A stretch of DNA of 64,000 bases from Microstegium vimineum. Lineage: Eukaryota > Streptophyta > Magnoliopsida > Poales > Poaceae. Position numbers and translations under genes: made by a program. The stretch covers positions 6,980,517 to 7,044,516 of the forward strand of contig CM039122.1 of assembly GCA_022036555.1 (NCBI GenBank). Reading direction: 5' to 3'. Under the pieces are notes generated by a model. It was not told the origin of the DNA. It searched no databases and saw only the letters and a program-made list of their open reading frames with translations. Positions 10,106 through 24,200 of this stretch are shown here, one piece after another. Within the stretch, counting starts at the first letter, position 1, and the number at the start of each line of letters is the position of its first letter.

Positions 10106-11936
10106 TGCAGTTCAAAACTTCATTGGCCGTGCAGCTATTTCTTTCTTAGCAATATACAAAAAGGGAAATGTTTGATTTTGTGTTGACAGGAAGAACAATG
10201 CTTTAAGATCATGTCTGCGACTTGAGAGGTACTGCAGTTGAAACCCGTGTAATCGTGGTGGATATTTTTGCAGCACCAGGATATCTTTTACTGTGATGGT
10301 GGAAAATATGTTGGAGCCTCACAAGTCACGAGTTCGTTGTTTGCGGAGTTTCTTACTTTCTGTTTCTGTCCTACTAGCCTCCTGAATAGCTAGTGTTTTT
10401 TGGGGAGTCCTGAGTCGCTAGTTGCTTGCTCACTGTAAATGTTGCAGAGGCGAGCCAATGAATCATGATGAGGTGGCTTAAAAGCCCATGGCCTATTTTG
10501 AACATCGCCGAAGGAAGAGTATATTCTTGTGAATTTCTAGCATGGAAAGTCGCAACCAAAGAGGCTCCAAGTATGTATTTTTGTTGGAGATTTTGTCCTG
10601 TTTGTTCCAAAAACGGATTTAGGCAGTTCTTTTGCAAAGCTCTTGAGATGCTCAGCTCTCCCAGTTATTTTTTTGTGACGTTTATTTATACACCTAGAAT
10701 AAGTATTTATACTACAAAAGCTCTCCCGCCTCCCTGCTTAATTTTCTGCACATCTATTCATACACTAAATATTTATGCTATATAAACATAATTGTTTGAA
10801 TACATGGAGTGGGACATGCATCACCAAATCATACTCGGCCTTTTTTGGCGTGTTTGTTGGTAATAAGGAGCGACTGAGCGAGTACATGACAGGTTGCTAT
10901 TTTCTAACTAGAGTAAAATGAAGGGAGATTCTCCTATAAGCTACCTTTCAAAATCTAACATAAAGTAATCCCTCCTCTAATACAACACATTCTAAAAAAA
11001 GTCAGAACAACTAAAGGAATATTCAAATGGCGCATGTAGCCATAGATTAAACCCAATTAAAAGTTCCTCCTCAAATTATGATTTTGTTAACATAATTTGT
11101 TAAACTTGAAATGGGCACTGCATATAATGTCTTATATTTGATTACAATTTTTCACGATGGCTGGAGCAGACTTGCTCAGTTGCTCAAGCGTAGAATCCGA
11201 TAAGTCCGGTCGGGCCAAACAAAACAGCCTAAGCCCGACACAAGCACAAGGCATCTCCGACAGTCTTTTAACTCTTATCAGTTTTTGAGAGCCATTTGAA
11301 TAAAAATCACTCCCTTTTCACCCCTTAGCAGTTAACCTATATATACAACCTAGAGAACTGGCATGTTCATTATCTTTGACTAACAACAAATCTAGAATAG
11401 ATGACAACATTTGGAAATCTAATTAAAAAAACTACTGAATGACATTTTTTTCACCAAAATCTTTTCCTTCCAACAAGCAAGGATAATGTTAATACTTTTG
11501 GCTAGCGTCCACTCAACCGATGTCATATCAAGTTATGCTATTTCTTAGGTAAGTTTGGTTTTTCTATATTGGGTCAGATTCTGTGTAAAAAGTTACAACA
11601 CACGATCGGTCCAATAGTTGTTGTAAGTCAAAAAATCACCCGCGATCAGGTTGTTGTGGGCAGTTTTAGTTGGATTCATCTGAAGACCCGCAATCAGGTT
11701 CTAATAGACCATATTCCCGTACACATGTCATCATCCCTGAACACCGTTGATTCGAAGTAAACAAAGAAACTGGATGCATAAGTTATCTTCAGCGCTCCAG
11801 CATTGCTAGTCTACTAGGGGAGGCGGGGCGTAACTGTGACATACATACCAAAATATGAACACTTTTTTTTAAGGATGATAAAACAGTGCCCATAGCCATA
11901 GGTACACCTATCATATCCAAAGTGGAAGCCTCCGCT
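10106..11936. other. Convergent intergenic region between two gene 3' ends
   Basis: It holds the 3' UTR of the upstream gene (probably to about 10.5-10.8 kb) and that of SNI1 (from 11936 downward). No other gene is seen. 10847-11233 has ends resembling a Tourist-like MITE (GGCGTGTTTGTTGG and CCAAACAAAACAGCC), but no clear target duplication. Confidence 0.5.
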
Positions 11937-12255
11937 CTATCTTTCTTCGCTTTTCAATTTTCTAATCAACGTTGCAGCAGTAAACAGAGCTTCTTTCTCG
12001 AATGGTGATATCTGGATATTCCTGCAGACAACATAAATCATCGATATAAAGTTCAGATCATTTTTTGGAGACTTCCTGGTTGTACAAACATGATGGTTGC
12101 TACATTGTACAATGTTAGAAAAATTAAGATACTCACGGGCTAGCTTTTCTGATATTTTGAAAAGCAGATATGAAGTTGGAAGATATCTCTTGGAGAGTAG
12201 CTCCAATTTTTTTGGAGGTAGCAGTGCTAGTGACATCTTGAACAGAAAGGCACAC
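11937..12255 (-). CDS. SNI1: SNI1 exons 14 and 15 with stop codon
   Basis: Exon 14 (12137-12255) begins VCLSVQDVTSTATSKKIG and ends with the segment ISAFQNIRKASP, in phase 2. Exon 15 (11937-12021) continues NIQISPFEKEALFTAATL and ends KLKSEER followed by TAG. They lie beyond the 3.9-kb intron 13, which holds a Copia deletion derivative. Confidence 0.9.
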
Positions 12256-15200
12256 CTGAAAATATATGTAATAAAACTGAATAGATCGAATGTAGTAGCT
12301 GGAAATGTATCAAAAGAACATAAGCAGCAAATTAGGAACATCAAACACAGGGATTTAAGTTAACAGCTCCAAGTTTATCAATAATACTTGGATTGCATTC
12401 TTGAATTAAAAGTTGAAAGATGTGCTATACATATTATCGCTGGACTTAACACGGTATCATCATTAAAAATGAAAATATAAATGGTACCAACAAAGGGAGG
12501 GATTTGCTAAATAATGTCATTGCAGACACTGTTAATATGGGTAGCTGAAATGCTGGTTTTGCCCTCATGTTAATTTGGAAGTCACCAGAAAATTCACTGC
12601 AGAAGTGCAGAGGCATTCAGGACCATGCCAATGGTTATGTGGCTCACAATCTAGGATATGTTCACAGCAATGGGCTGGTTGTAGAGGGGCTGCACTGGTG
12701 ACAGAACTGGAGAAAGAGTGTTCATGCTATTTAAATATAAAAGCTAAGAGACATTCAAGGGGGAAAATATTTTACAAAATAAAGATGACAACATCATCCT
12801 GCAAGTTCAAAGCTATCTTATCTCAGCTTGTTTGTCATGTCACGGACTTAATTTTCCCCATATTCTATGTTATGAAAAAAGGAAGTGCCAGCAAGACACA
12901 ATTATGGTTCACTTGGATGAGTTTGGGGTATAACGGCAGGTAACTTAGGGTGGCGATCATTTATCTAGAATAATTAGGTCATTGGAGCAATCTGCAAAAA
13001 CTATTTCCAGGGAAGTGCATTGGCAGGTAACTTGGACTGCTAAGATGAATCTGCAAAAACTAAATGTGCACACCAGCACCAGCACAAGAGTACAAATTGT
13101 TAGCACTAGAACCTAGTACCCAGGTGAGCAGCACCTGCTCTCCTTCCCTCTCCCTCTCCCTCTCCCCTGGACCAAGGTAGAAGATGAGCTGAGCTCAAGG
13201 ACTTGCACCCACACACACACACCTCTGGTTTCAGCGTTGGCTGAAACTGAGCACAGGAATTGGTGGCAAGTGAGCTGTCTTTTCTCATTGCATAGGGGTG
13301 GTTTATATACACCAATACATGTACCATCTATGGTACCTTTCTACCTACTGCATACACCTAAAGTACATGGCTTGCATCAGCCATTCCTACTCCTAGTACC
13401 AGCCCACTACCTGCTGGTGTACCTCTACAAGTACATGGTATGACCTATTGCCAACCAAGCTACAGGACCAAGGACTTGGACAGCACAAGGCTGACCTCAA
13501 CCTGCTCCTTGATTATCTGCAGCAAGAGAGAAAACGTGGGGAAGCAGAAGATTAAGTCTAACATTCTTCCCCTAATCCTGCTGCTAACCCTTAACCTCAA
13601 CCATGCCAATCCTCTGCCTCAGCTCCTGAGACGCTAGAGAGACTTGGCATGCCGCGGTGGCTGCCATGAAGGTCGACAGCGCCACCGTCTTCTGTTTCAG
13701 CGACTGCCAGGCAATTGGCACCGCCGAGTATGCCCAAGGTACTCTGCCGCCGCCCATCCACGTCGCCCGCCTTGTCCGCGTCGCTGAACACCGTGAGCTC
13801 TTGCTCACCTTCACCGGACTTCCGTAGCGCCTCGCTGAACGCCATCAGCCTCTTCTCCGCCGTCCAGTGATCCTGCCACGGATCCTCCGTGACCCACTGT
13901 CCGTCTGACAGCTTGAACCGCTCCTCCATCGTCGTCGGCATGGACTTACAGTCTGCCATGCCAGCCCGCTCCAGCAGCCTCTGCTGCCCCAGCGTGATGA
14001 AGTCCCTCCCCTGCTCCACCTCAATGCCGAGGTAGCAGGAGAGAGCGCCAAGATCGCTCGTCTCGATACGAGCTGCCATCTCGCACTTGAATGCGGCGAT
14101 GTCAACCGCCCGCGCCCTCGTATCGTCGTACACCCCGACGATGCCCGCCGGTTCCTTCCCCCGTCGTCGGGTGTACAAGGCGTGCTCCTTCAGCATGGCA
14201 TCGTCACCACTGAAAACAGAGGAGTTAGCAGGCGAGCCTTCCACGGCTGGGCACGGCGGCTCATCCGCCGTGGCAACCACGGGCTCGTCCCCCGCCTCAG
14301 GTCTGTCTCATGCCGCCTCGTCGGAGGCGACTTCCCGGGACAACCCCACCTGCTCCAGCACGTCGATCGCGCCAAGATATACCTGCGCGCGCGGTTCGTC
14401 GAGATGGATAGCCGGCGGCGCAGTCCCCTGCTCCGCCCCTGCCTCCTCTGCTTCGCCGGCGTCCAGCGCACAGTACACCCCCATCAACAGCGCTTACTCG
14501 TCGTCGCTGTCATCCTGAGCCAGGTGGGCTTCCTCCTTCTCCGGACACTTCTCTGGGCACTCCCGCGCCCAGTGCCCCACCTTTCCGCAATGCCGGCACG
14601 CGTTCGGGTCGGTGTTGCGCTTCTTGCCGCGCCGCTTGTCCCCACGGTCACCACCGCGGCCGGAGGAGCCTTCCCCGGACCACCGCTGCTTCATGCGCGC
14701 AGTCCACTCCTCGGTCAGCAGCAGCTTGCTGCTGTCCTCCCGCTCCTCACCTGTTGTTGGCTCAGCAGACACCTCCACCGCACACAAACGGCCGGTGAGG
14801 TCCTCAAGCTTGAGCGTGTCCAAGTCCAGCATTGTCTCTATGGAGAGAGCAATCTGCTTGTACTTGGGGGGTGGGGAGCGATACGGAGGAGCTTGGAGAT
14901 GACGTCCTCCTCGTCGATGGTCTTGCCAAGGACGGCCATCTGGCCGACCAGATTTTGCAGCCGCAGCGCGACGTCCTCCACCGCCTCGCCCGGGCGGAAC
15001 TTGAGGTCATCAAACTCCCGGAGCAGCTGCTGTACCTTGGCCTTCTTGACTCGATCCGAGCCAACACGCATGGGCGCCAGCGCGTCCCAAGCCTCCTTCG
15101 CCGTATCCTTCTCCGCCAGCATCTAGTGGTACTCTGCTGGTGTGGAGGACAACAGCGCCTCCAGAGCAGAGACGTTGCCATCCTCCTCCTCGGTTCCCTT

Positions 15201-18200
15201 CTCGATCGCAGTCCAGAGCCGCCGGGCTCGGAGCTTGATCTTCATGGTTGCCGACCACTCAGCATAGTTGGTGCGGGTCAGCTGTGGCCATGATGTGCCA
15301 CTGACCTCGCGCACCGTACGCAGAACGACCTCATGTCGTGGCTGCTTTGGCTCGGAGGCTTCCCCCTCCTTGCCACTACCCTTCTCAGCATCGTTGCCAG
15401 GCATTGCCGGCTGTTAAGCGCAGCAACACACACACCGGCGTACCGCTTTGATACCAATTGTTAGCACTAGAACCTAGTACCCAGGTGAGCAGCACCTGCT
15501 CTCCTTCCCTCTCCCTCTCCCTCTCCCCTGGACCAAGGTAGAAGATGAGCTGAGCTCAAGGACTTGCACCCACACACACACCTCTGGTTTCAGCGTTGGC
15601 TGAAACTGAGCACAGGAATTGGTGGCAAGTGAGCTGCCTTTTCTCATTGCATAGGGGTGGTTTATATACACCAATACATGTACCATCTATGGTACCTTTC
15701 TACCTACTGCATACACCTAAAGTACATGGCTTGCATCAGCCATTCCTACTCCTAGTACCAGCCCACTACCTGCTGGTGTACCTCTACAAGTACATGGTAT
15801 GGCCTATTGCCAACCAAGCTACAGGACCAAGGACTTGGACAACACAAGGCTGACCTCAACCTGCTCCTTGATTATCTACAGCAAGAGAGAAAACGTGGGG
15901 AAGCAGCAGATTAAGTCTAACACAAATGAGCATCCATGACAGGACATACTACCATTTGCACAAGCTGTAGCTTGCTGGTCACAAAATAAAAATGATTACA
16001 ATATCTTGTATATCCAAGTTTCACCTATAAAACTATTTCCAGGGAAGTGCATTGGCACATAATTTCTTGATTCTTATAGTCTACAAGGTAATATTCAGTG
16101 CCTTTAAGTTCTGCAGTCAATTTGCTTTGGCATGCATCATAATCTAATTCAAGACATGATTTAAAAAAAATCAAGAAGGAACAGTAGAAGTCTTTGTAAC
16201 CTGGTAAGCATGTGTTAAGAGAAGCTGAGCAATTTCTGCACCCATCTTTTTGACAATAGCTTTTGCGCTTGTGGCTGTCAAAAAGAAACTCAGAACACTT
16301 TCTAGTTTCAAATCTTCTTGTGAATTATCAGATCTTCGAGTACGGACTGCGCCCTGCGAAGAAAAGGAGGGAAGAAACAGCATGTATGATTTCATGGTCA
16401 CTCAAAGGAAATTTGGAATGGAAGTTAACAAGCATAAGTACCAGTCTCAATTGCACATCTTGAAGCAACATGATAATACTGGAAATTTTAACTTAATTTT
16501 ATGTATGTATTTGTAAGTTGTAACAAATATAAGCCTATCAACACAAATTACTAATGAATCAACAATAAGTATGAAAGCTGCTGGTTCAGAGCCGGGCTGA
16601 CAGCTCATACCAATAACCCTACAAGAGGCCAGCATAAGCTGCAATAATCAACTCATTTTCATCTTAATCAGATTTTTTTAAAGAAATACCAGTCTTTGGA
16701 ACAAGTGAGGTCATTGAAGAGTAAATTTAGAATACCTTGCCACAGTATTTTGAAAAGTACTGAAGAATAATCTCCAATTTCCACTTCCCTTCCACAAAGG
16801 CCTGTTATAGTTATTCAAGGAATTATTTGTCTACAATTAAAAGTGCAAGAACAAGCTTCTAAACAATCACAGTAAAATGAGCAATTGAAACAGATGTGGA
16901 GTTAACAGTTGCTTTCTATTTACTTTTATAAATTTGATTTTCTTCAGAACACACTGTAGAAGAGTTGAAGCTAGATTGCTGACACCAAAGATCTTCTGTG
17001 TATAGAGTTAATAAACTCTTTTTTCTCGAACATGAAGTTAATAAACACTCAAGCTAGCCTGATGACGACAGCTACTCTTTGGTCTGAAATGTTTAATTTC
17101 ACTAAGGCCTAATTTGGAAGCATGGGGCAGGTAAACCTAGGGATGGAAAACCCTCTATGGAGAACTAAGTGACTAACTAAAATGACAAACATGGATTGCC
17201 TACTCCGGGAAAAGTTCGGGATCCAAGGGGGATTGGAGTTTCTAAACTACCCTACTAACACTGACCAATCAAACCATATGCTTCCCATTAGCAAAAAAAC
17301 AGCTAGCAGTAAACTTGAAACTGTGCATAGGGATTTACAAGAAGCAATTGATGCGCAACCAGTCAATCTTTTTATGGAAGTTCCAACACAAAAACATGAT
17401 TACATGAACAAATGAATTAAGATATTTGTACAAGAAAAACAGTTGTCGAGAGATGGCGATGAATTGCAATTACCAATAGAAATGGGGATAAATAACTGCT
17501 GTTGTAAGTTAGCTCATCCAAAATAATTTCCATGATAGGGTTTCTACAAAGAAGGAAATAGAATGTCAATACTTAACAATTAACGGCACCTTCAGCTCAA
17601 AAAACATTGGCTCACCTGTACCCATCAGCTCTTGAAGTTAGCCCTAATGTGTCTGCTTCTTTCCTGATCAAGTCAAGTTTCATAACCTATATAAGAAAGA
17701 TGGTTAGCAGTAGAGTACTAGACTATAACAAGGTATAGGTATCACCAAATTCCGAACACTAACCATCACAAATAATTTCCTGAGAGATACAAGTGTCCTT
17801 TCTGACTCAAAGGATGAATAGTTTAGGGAGAAATCGTGATCAGATGTTGGTTTTGCTTCTCTTTCAGAAGGTACGATGTCTTCATCTTCATCTTTAGCTT
17901 CAGGGTGATACTGGTTGAGTAGAATATACATGCAGTTCTTCACGAAAGATTTGAACACGAGCTTTCGTGATCCCTGTTAATAATTATCGACAAATATTTC
18001 ATCACTGTCACAAATTAAAATTACACAAGAAGGCACATTAGTGCCATGTAACTCGAACAACAACCACATGTCCAGATAAAACCTCTTTAAATAAAAAAAA
18101 GAAAGTTCAAATCCATGCAAACAGAGCAAAGAAAAATAGTGCACTTTTTGTGATTGATGTAGTCATACCAGAAGTATATTTAAGAGAGACTCTCTGAAAA

Positions 18201-21200
18201 TCACCCAGTCTAGTGACTCTGTAACACAATCAGAAAACTGATGAGACATCCCTTTCACCCCTTTCACTGTGCAGAACTGTGCAGACAAGCCACGAGATAA
18301 ACACGGTTTGTGAGATAAATAAAAAGGTTTGTGAGTAGTTTACCTTTGTATGCAATATGGCGAGGCACAAAATCTGCTTCAAGTGTGTTAACAAGATACT
18401 GGAACAGCATCATATTCTCGATAGCCTAGGTCACAAAACAGAAATGAACTCAAATTTCGAGCCCAAAGGCAAATAATCAGATAAATCAGCAAAATGGAAT
18501 GAAAGAGATAAAACAGATTACTTTGTAGGCTCATCCATGAAATGCAATGAAGAGATAAACAGATTACTTTCTAGACCCGTCCATGAAATGCAATAGTCAA
18601 ACAGATAGATCTAGTGAATAGAACCTAATTTCAGCTGTATAAGCCTCTCATTTTAAAGGCAAAGGTTGGTGTAACTTTCGCAGAAAACCAAACAGGGAAA
18701 CTAAAGCAGACATGTGATATAATTGTAGAAGAGTAGAGGTTGGGGGGCAATTGGCCACACCTCAATGTGAGGGGGCGCACCATCTATTATAGGCCTGCTG
18801 GCCTTGCTTTACAAGGCAGGGGATAATCACCAATCACCCTGATTTACATCTGCTATCTATACCAACTAATCCTTGATTTACAATTGCTAATTGCCTGATT
18901 TATGATATCCATAATTAGCAGGGATATTCTATTGCCTAACACCCGCCCGCAGTCGCAGCGGGAGGCTCCCGGACGCAAAGACTGGATTGAAAGTCTAGAA
19001 ACAGTGCCATCGGAAGCCTTTTTGTCATGATGTCGGCGAACTGATGAGAGGAGGGCACATGGAGTACTCGAATCTCACCAAGGGCCACCTTCTCGCGGAC
19101 GAAGTGTATGTCGATCTCGATGTGCTTCGTTCGCTTGTGGTGGACGGGATTGGCCGTCATGTAGATGGTGCTGACGTTGTCACAGAAGACAACGGTGGCA
19201 GAGGGTAGCTGTAGGTGGAGCCCCTGGAGCAGCTATCGGAGCCAACAACATTCGGCCACCACATGGGCCACAGCACGATACTCTGCCTCAGCGCTGGAAC
19301 GTGACACTGTGGTTTGGCGTTTGGAGGACCAGGAGACCAGAGTGTCACCGAGGTATACACAGTAACCGGAGGAAGAGCGTCGGGAGTCAGGACAGCCTGC
19401 CCAGTCGGCATCAGAGTAGGCCGTCAGCTTGTCAACAGGCCCGACGCCGATGTGTAGACCTGAGGAGAGGGTACCCTTCACATAGCGTAGGATGCGTTTG
19501 ATCAGCGCACGGTGCGGCTCTCGGGGGGCGTGCATGAAGAGACACACCTGCTGGACAGCATAAGCCAGCTCTGGACGAGTCAGGGTGTAGTACTAGAGCG
19601 CCCCAGCCAGGCTCCGATACTCGGAGGCGTCCTTCTCTGACAGGAGGTCCCCGTTATGTGTGGAGAGCTTGGCGTGAGTGTCAACAGGTGTCGCCGTAGG
19701 ATGACACTCAGCCATGCCCGCACGTTGAAGGAGATCGACGGCGTACTGGCGCTGAGACAGGAATAGGCCGTCGGAGGAGCGTGTGACGGCGATGTCGAGG
19801 AAGTGATGGAGCTTGCCAAGATCTGTCATGGCGAACTCAGAGCTCAGCTGGGCCGTGATGCGCTGAAGAAGAGCTGTGGATGAGGCGGTGAGGACGATGT
19901 CGTCGACGTAGAGCAGCAGGTAGGCGAGATGTGTCCCCTCTTGTAGAACAAAGAGGGACGTGTCGGAGGCGGAGGCGACGAAGCCGAGCTGCAGGACGAA
20001 GGTGGAGAAGCGCTGGTGCCAGGCCCGCGGAGCCTGCTTCAGTCCGTACAAGGACTTCCGCAGGAGGCAGACGCTGTCGAGGGCGCCAGGGTCGACGAAG
20101 CCTGGTGGCTGCTGACAGTAGACGGTCTCCTCGAGATGGCCGTGAAGGAAAACATTCTTCACATCCAGCCGGTGGATCGGCCAGGCGCGAGATGCGGCGA
20201 TGCTGAGGACGGTCCGAATGGTGGCAGGTTTGACCAGCGGGCTGAAGGTCTCGTCGTAGTCGATGCCCTCCCGCTGAGAGAAGCCGCGGACCACCCAAGC
20301 CGGTGGATCGGCCAAGCGCGAGATGCGGCGATGCTGAGGACGGTCCGAATGGTGGCAGGTTTGACCAGCGGGCTGAAGGTCTCGTCGTAGTCGATGCCCT
20401 CCTGCTGAGAGAAGCCGCGAACCACCCAGCGAGCTTTGTGGCGGGTAAGAGAGCCATCGGCGTGGAACTTGTGGCGGAAGAGCCATTTGCACGTCACGAT
20501 GTTGGCGCCGGCGGGACGCGAGACGAGTTGTCAGGTGTTGTTGTCGACAAGAGCCTAGTACTCATCCGTCATCGCCGCACGCCAGTTGGCATCGGCCAAC
20601 GCGCTGCGTTAGTTCGTCGGGAGAGGCGAGGTCGAGGATGATGTGGCTGTCAATCCTGCATAGCTGACGCGAGGGATGGCACCGGTCGTGGTGCGAGTAA
20701 CCCGCGGCGGAGGTGGAGGTGGTGGTGCAGGAGGCGCTGTCGAGGGCGCCGGTGCAACCGGAGGCTACGCCGGGGCAACTGGAGGCGCCGGGGCAGCCGG
20801 TGACGAGGCAGGTGCAGACGCCGCTCGGGGGCGTCGAACGTAGAACCGTGGAAGTGGAGCCACATGATGGGGCCCGGTGGAGCTGATCCGGCTGCTGGTG
20901 ATGTAGGAGTGACGTCGGTGTGCAGCTGCGCGTCACCCGAGAGGGATGGAGTTCCACCTGCAATAACAGTAGGACAGGGCACCGAAACCATATCGTCGTC
21001 TAAGAGGAAATCTAGGGAGGTGGGGGATGTGGCTTCTGGGGTGGCTGTAAAGGGAAACGTGGACTCGTCGAAGATGACATGACGGGAGATGATTATGCGA
21101 CGGGTCGAGAGGTCTAGGCAGCGGTACCCTTTGTGAGAGGGTGGATATCCAAGAAAGACGCATGCTGCGAAGCGAGGTGCGAGCTTGTGTTTGGAGGTGG

Positions 21201-24200
21201 CCTGCAGATTTGGGTAACAGAGGCACCCAAAGACACGCATATGACTGTAGGTGGGTGGCTGTTTGTGCAGGCGAGTGAAGGGAACGTCATGCTGGATGGA
21301 GGAGGATGGACGTCGGTTAAGTAGGTAGCAGGCTATCAGGAGGGCCTCGGCCCAGTATGTGGGTGGCAGGGACGCATGGAGAAGCATGGTGCGAATGGAA
21401 TTATTAAGGGTGCGGATTATACGTTCGGCCTTGCCGTTTTGGGGTGATGTGTAGGGGCAGGAGAGGCGTAGGTGGGTGCCGCGAGCAGCGAGGAATTTGG
21501 TGGTGGTGATGTTAAGGAATTCGGTGCCATTGTCAGCCTGTACACATTCGATGGGTTGGCTGAACTGAGTTTGGGCGAGGGCAGCGAGCTCAACTAAATG
21601 TTGGCGAACATCAGATTTCTTGCGAAGAGGAAAAACCCAACAAAAATGACTGTAATCATCTAGACACACCAAATAGTAGGAAAAACCACACAGACTGTTG
21701 ATAGGTGACGTCCATACATCACAGTGGATGAGTTCAAAGGGCGCATGAGTTGTAGAATGCGAAGAACTGAAAGGTAGACGCGTGTGCTTGCCTAACTGAC
21801 ATGAATGACGAGGGAGCGATCTACTGTATTACAGGCAACAACGTGAATTTTATTAAGATGTGCCAAAGCAGCAGGGCCTGGATGACCGAGACGTTGGTGC
21901 CATAGGGTCAACGGAGCAGCCACGAGGGCGACAGGCGTGGAGGTGGGCATGGTGTAGAGGTCCCCGTCGCTGTTACAGCGGAGAGTCACGCGTCCCGTTC
22001 GGAGATCCTTGATGGAAAAACCATGAGCGTCAAATTCAAAGGAACAGCTATTGTCGCGAGTGAATTGACGAACAGAGAGCAGGTTACGAACTATAGAAGG
22101 TGCAACAAGGATATTATTAAGATGAAAGGTGGACGCGGGAGTGGGTAGGGTGGAGTGACCTCTAGACGTGACTGGAATGGTAGTGCCATTACCTACTGTT
22201 ATTGAGGAGATGGAAGGGGGTAGGCGCTGGGTAAGCATACCATCCGAGGACGTCATGTGGGTTGAGGCGCCGGAGTCGACGACCCATGGTGAGTTGCCCT
22301 GCAGGTCCTGTAGGGTGGCAATGAGACCGGCTGCATTCCAGGTGGAGCTGCTGGAGTTGCTGGAGGAGTCCGCAGGGGCGAAGGCGGTGTGTGCCTGGGG
22401 AGCAGGCCCGAGGAGGCCCTGCTGGCGCCCATACTGGGCGTTGGGGCCACCAGACCCGCCGAAATTACCTTGGCGGCGTTGTCCAGGATGGGTGACCCGC
22501 TCACCAGGTGCCACGCGTTCGCCAGTCCAGGGGTTGAAGCCCCAGGGTTGGCGCCTGTTGGAGTTGTGGCCGCCAGAGTGGGGGGCCTGCTGGCCGCCCT
22601 TCCTGTTGTTGGGGCGCCGGTGGTCCGGCTGCTGCTGCTGCTGGCCGCTTGCAGGAAAGGAGGCAGCACGGACCTTCTCGTCATTCTGCAGCCGCAATTC
22701 CTTGAGGAGAAGCTGATGGCGAGCGAAGGAGAATGTGAGGGGCTGTTGCCCAGCGATGTTGTCGGCGACCGTGGAGTAGACCTCGTTGACACCACGCAGG
22801 AGGTTGAGGACGAGGGTGGTCTCGAGGATGGTCTGGCCAACGTCGCGCAGTTCGTCGGCCTTCGCCTTCATGCGGACACAATAGTCGTCGATGGAGGAGT
22901 CCCCTTGAAGCATCGAGTGGAACTCATGATTGAGGAAGATGGCACGAGACGCTTTGTTCGCCTGGAACACATCGTCGATGGCGCTCCACAACGCGCATGT
23001 CGTCTGCTTGTCATTGGTCATGGCGAGGTTGAGGACGGAATCGGAGGCGGTGTTGTACATCCATCCGCGGACGTAGAAATCAGCTTGCTGCCAGGATGCA
23101 TCGGTGGGGCGCGCGGGGGAGGCGGTGTCGAGGTGGTTCAGCAGGCCAAACTTCCCGCACATGGCGCGGAAAGCCGTCGACCACTTGGTGAAGTTGGAGG
23201 GCTTCAACTCGAGTGCCATGGGAACGTGCAGTTTGACATGATGGTGGCGAAGGGGCAGATGGTCGGGGCAGACGTAGCCCCGAGGGCGCTGCTGGTGGCA
23301 GAGGCGGCGGCGGAGGTAGTTCCCATGGGAAGGGAAGGAGGAGAGGAGGCGCAGGGGGGAGTGGTGGGGGATTTTGAGGTGCCTGAAGATCAGATCAAGG
23401 CCCGGTTCTCTGGTACCATGTAGAAGAGTAGAGGTTGGGGGGCAATTGGCCACACCTCAATGTGAGGGGGCGCACCATCTATTATAGGCCTGCTGGCCTT
23501 GCTTTACAAGGCAGGGGATAATCACCAATCACCCTGATTTACATCTATCTATAGCAACGAATCCTTGATTTACAATTGCTAATTGCCTGATTTACAGCTG
23601 CTAATTATGGTTGTGATATCCATAATTAGCAGGGGATATTCTATTGCCTAACAATAATCCCTTTATTATTTATTCTTCTGAGTAGTCTAACTAGCATCAC
23701 TCACATGATTATGAACAATCCAGAACAGATCCTAAGGATCAGAAATCAAAGCAGGTGAAGGGAAAAACAAAATCAATCAATAAAGTGTGCGGAGAAGGGG
23801 CTGTAACAGGGTTACAGGGGGGAGAGGGAGGGGGTCATTAACCAAATTATTGTGTCAAATAACTCAAATAAATAAATAAAACAATTTGATATTCAATGGT
23901 CAGTTGAACAAGCATGGCATTTATGATACTTTAGGAAACCATACAATATAATATTAATCAAGAAACAGCTTGCAAACATCTTTGAGAAGCTAAAACATCA
24001 TGATGTTACCTTAATTCCATCATTATCATCCGTGGAATTTGTTGGTTCCACAATAGCCTCAATCAGCAACGAGAATCTCTTGGGAAGGTCAAAACAGAGT
24101 CAGATATTTTCAATCCACAACAAAGAAAATGTGACGAAGTCAAGTACATTGGTCTAATGTACTTACAGCAACTATTGCCTAAAGTCTAAACACACAAGGG

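Larger units (their letters stand above)
18724..23653 (-). mobile_element. Copia element in SNI1 intron 6 (target duplication ATAAT), Hopscotch/Retrofit-like size
   Basis: The LTRs are 18724-18941 (218 bp) and 23419-23653 (235 bp), TGTAGA...TAACA. They differ by a 19-bp indel and several other changes, so this is an older insertion than the other two. ATAAT flanks both sides (18719-18723 and 23654-23658). The primer site abuts the right LTR (minus TGGTACCAGAG, about 23408-23418). The total is 4930 bp, in the SNI1 sense orientation. All Copia domains are present but broken by frameshifts and stops. Confidence 0.93.

Noticed and set aside
14182..15126. Long plus-strand open frame of over 300 codons
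   Set aside because: It is the antisense shadow of GC-rich Copia gag/RT on the minus strand.
22389..23423. Long plus-strand open frame of 344 codons
   Set aside because: Antisense of the gag-protease frame of the intron-6 Copia element. It has no recognisable domain.
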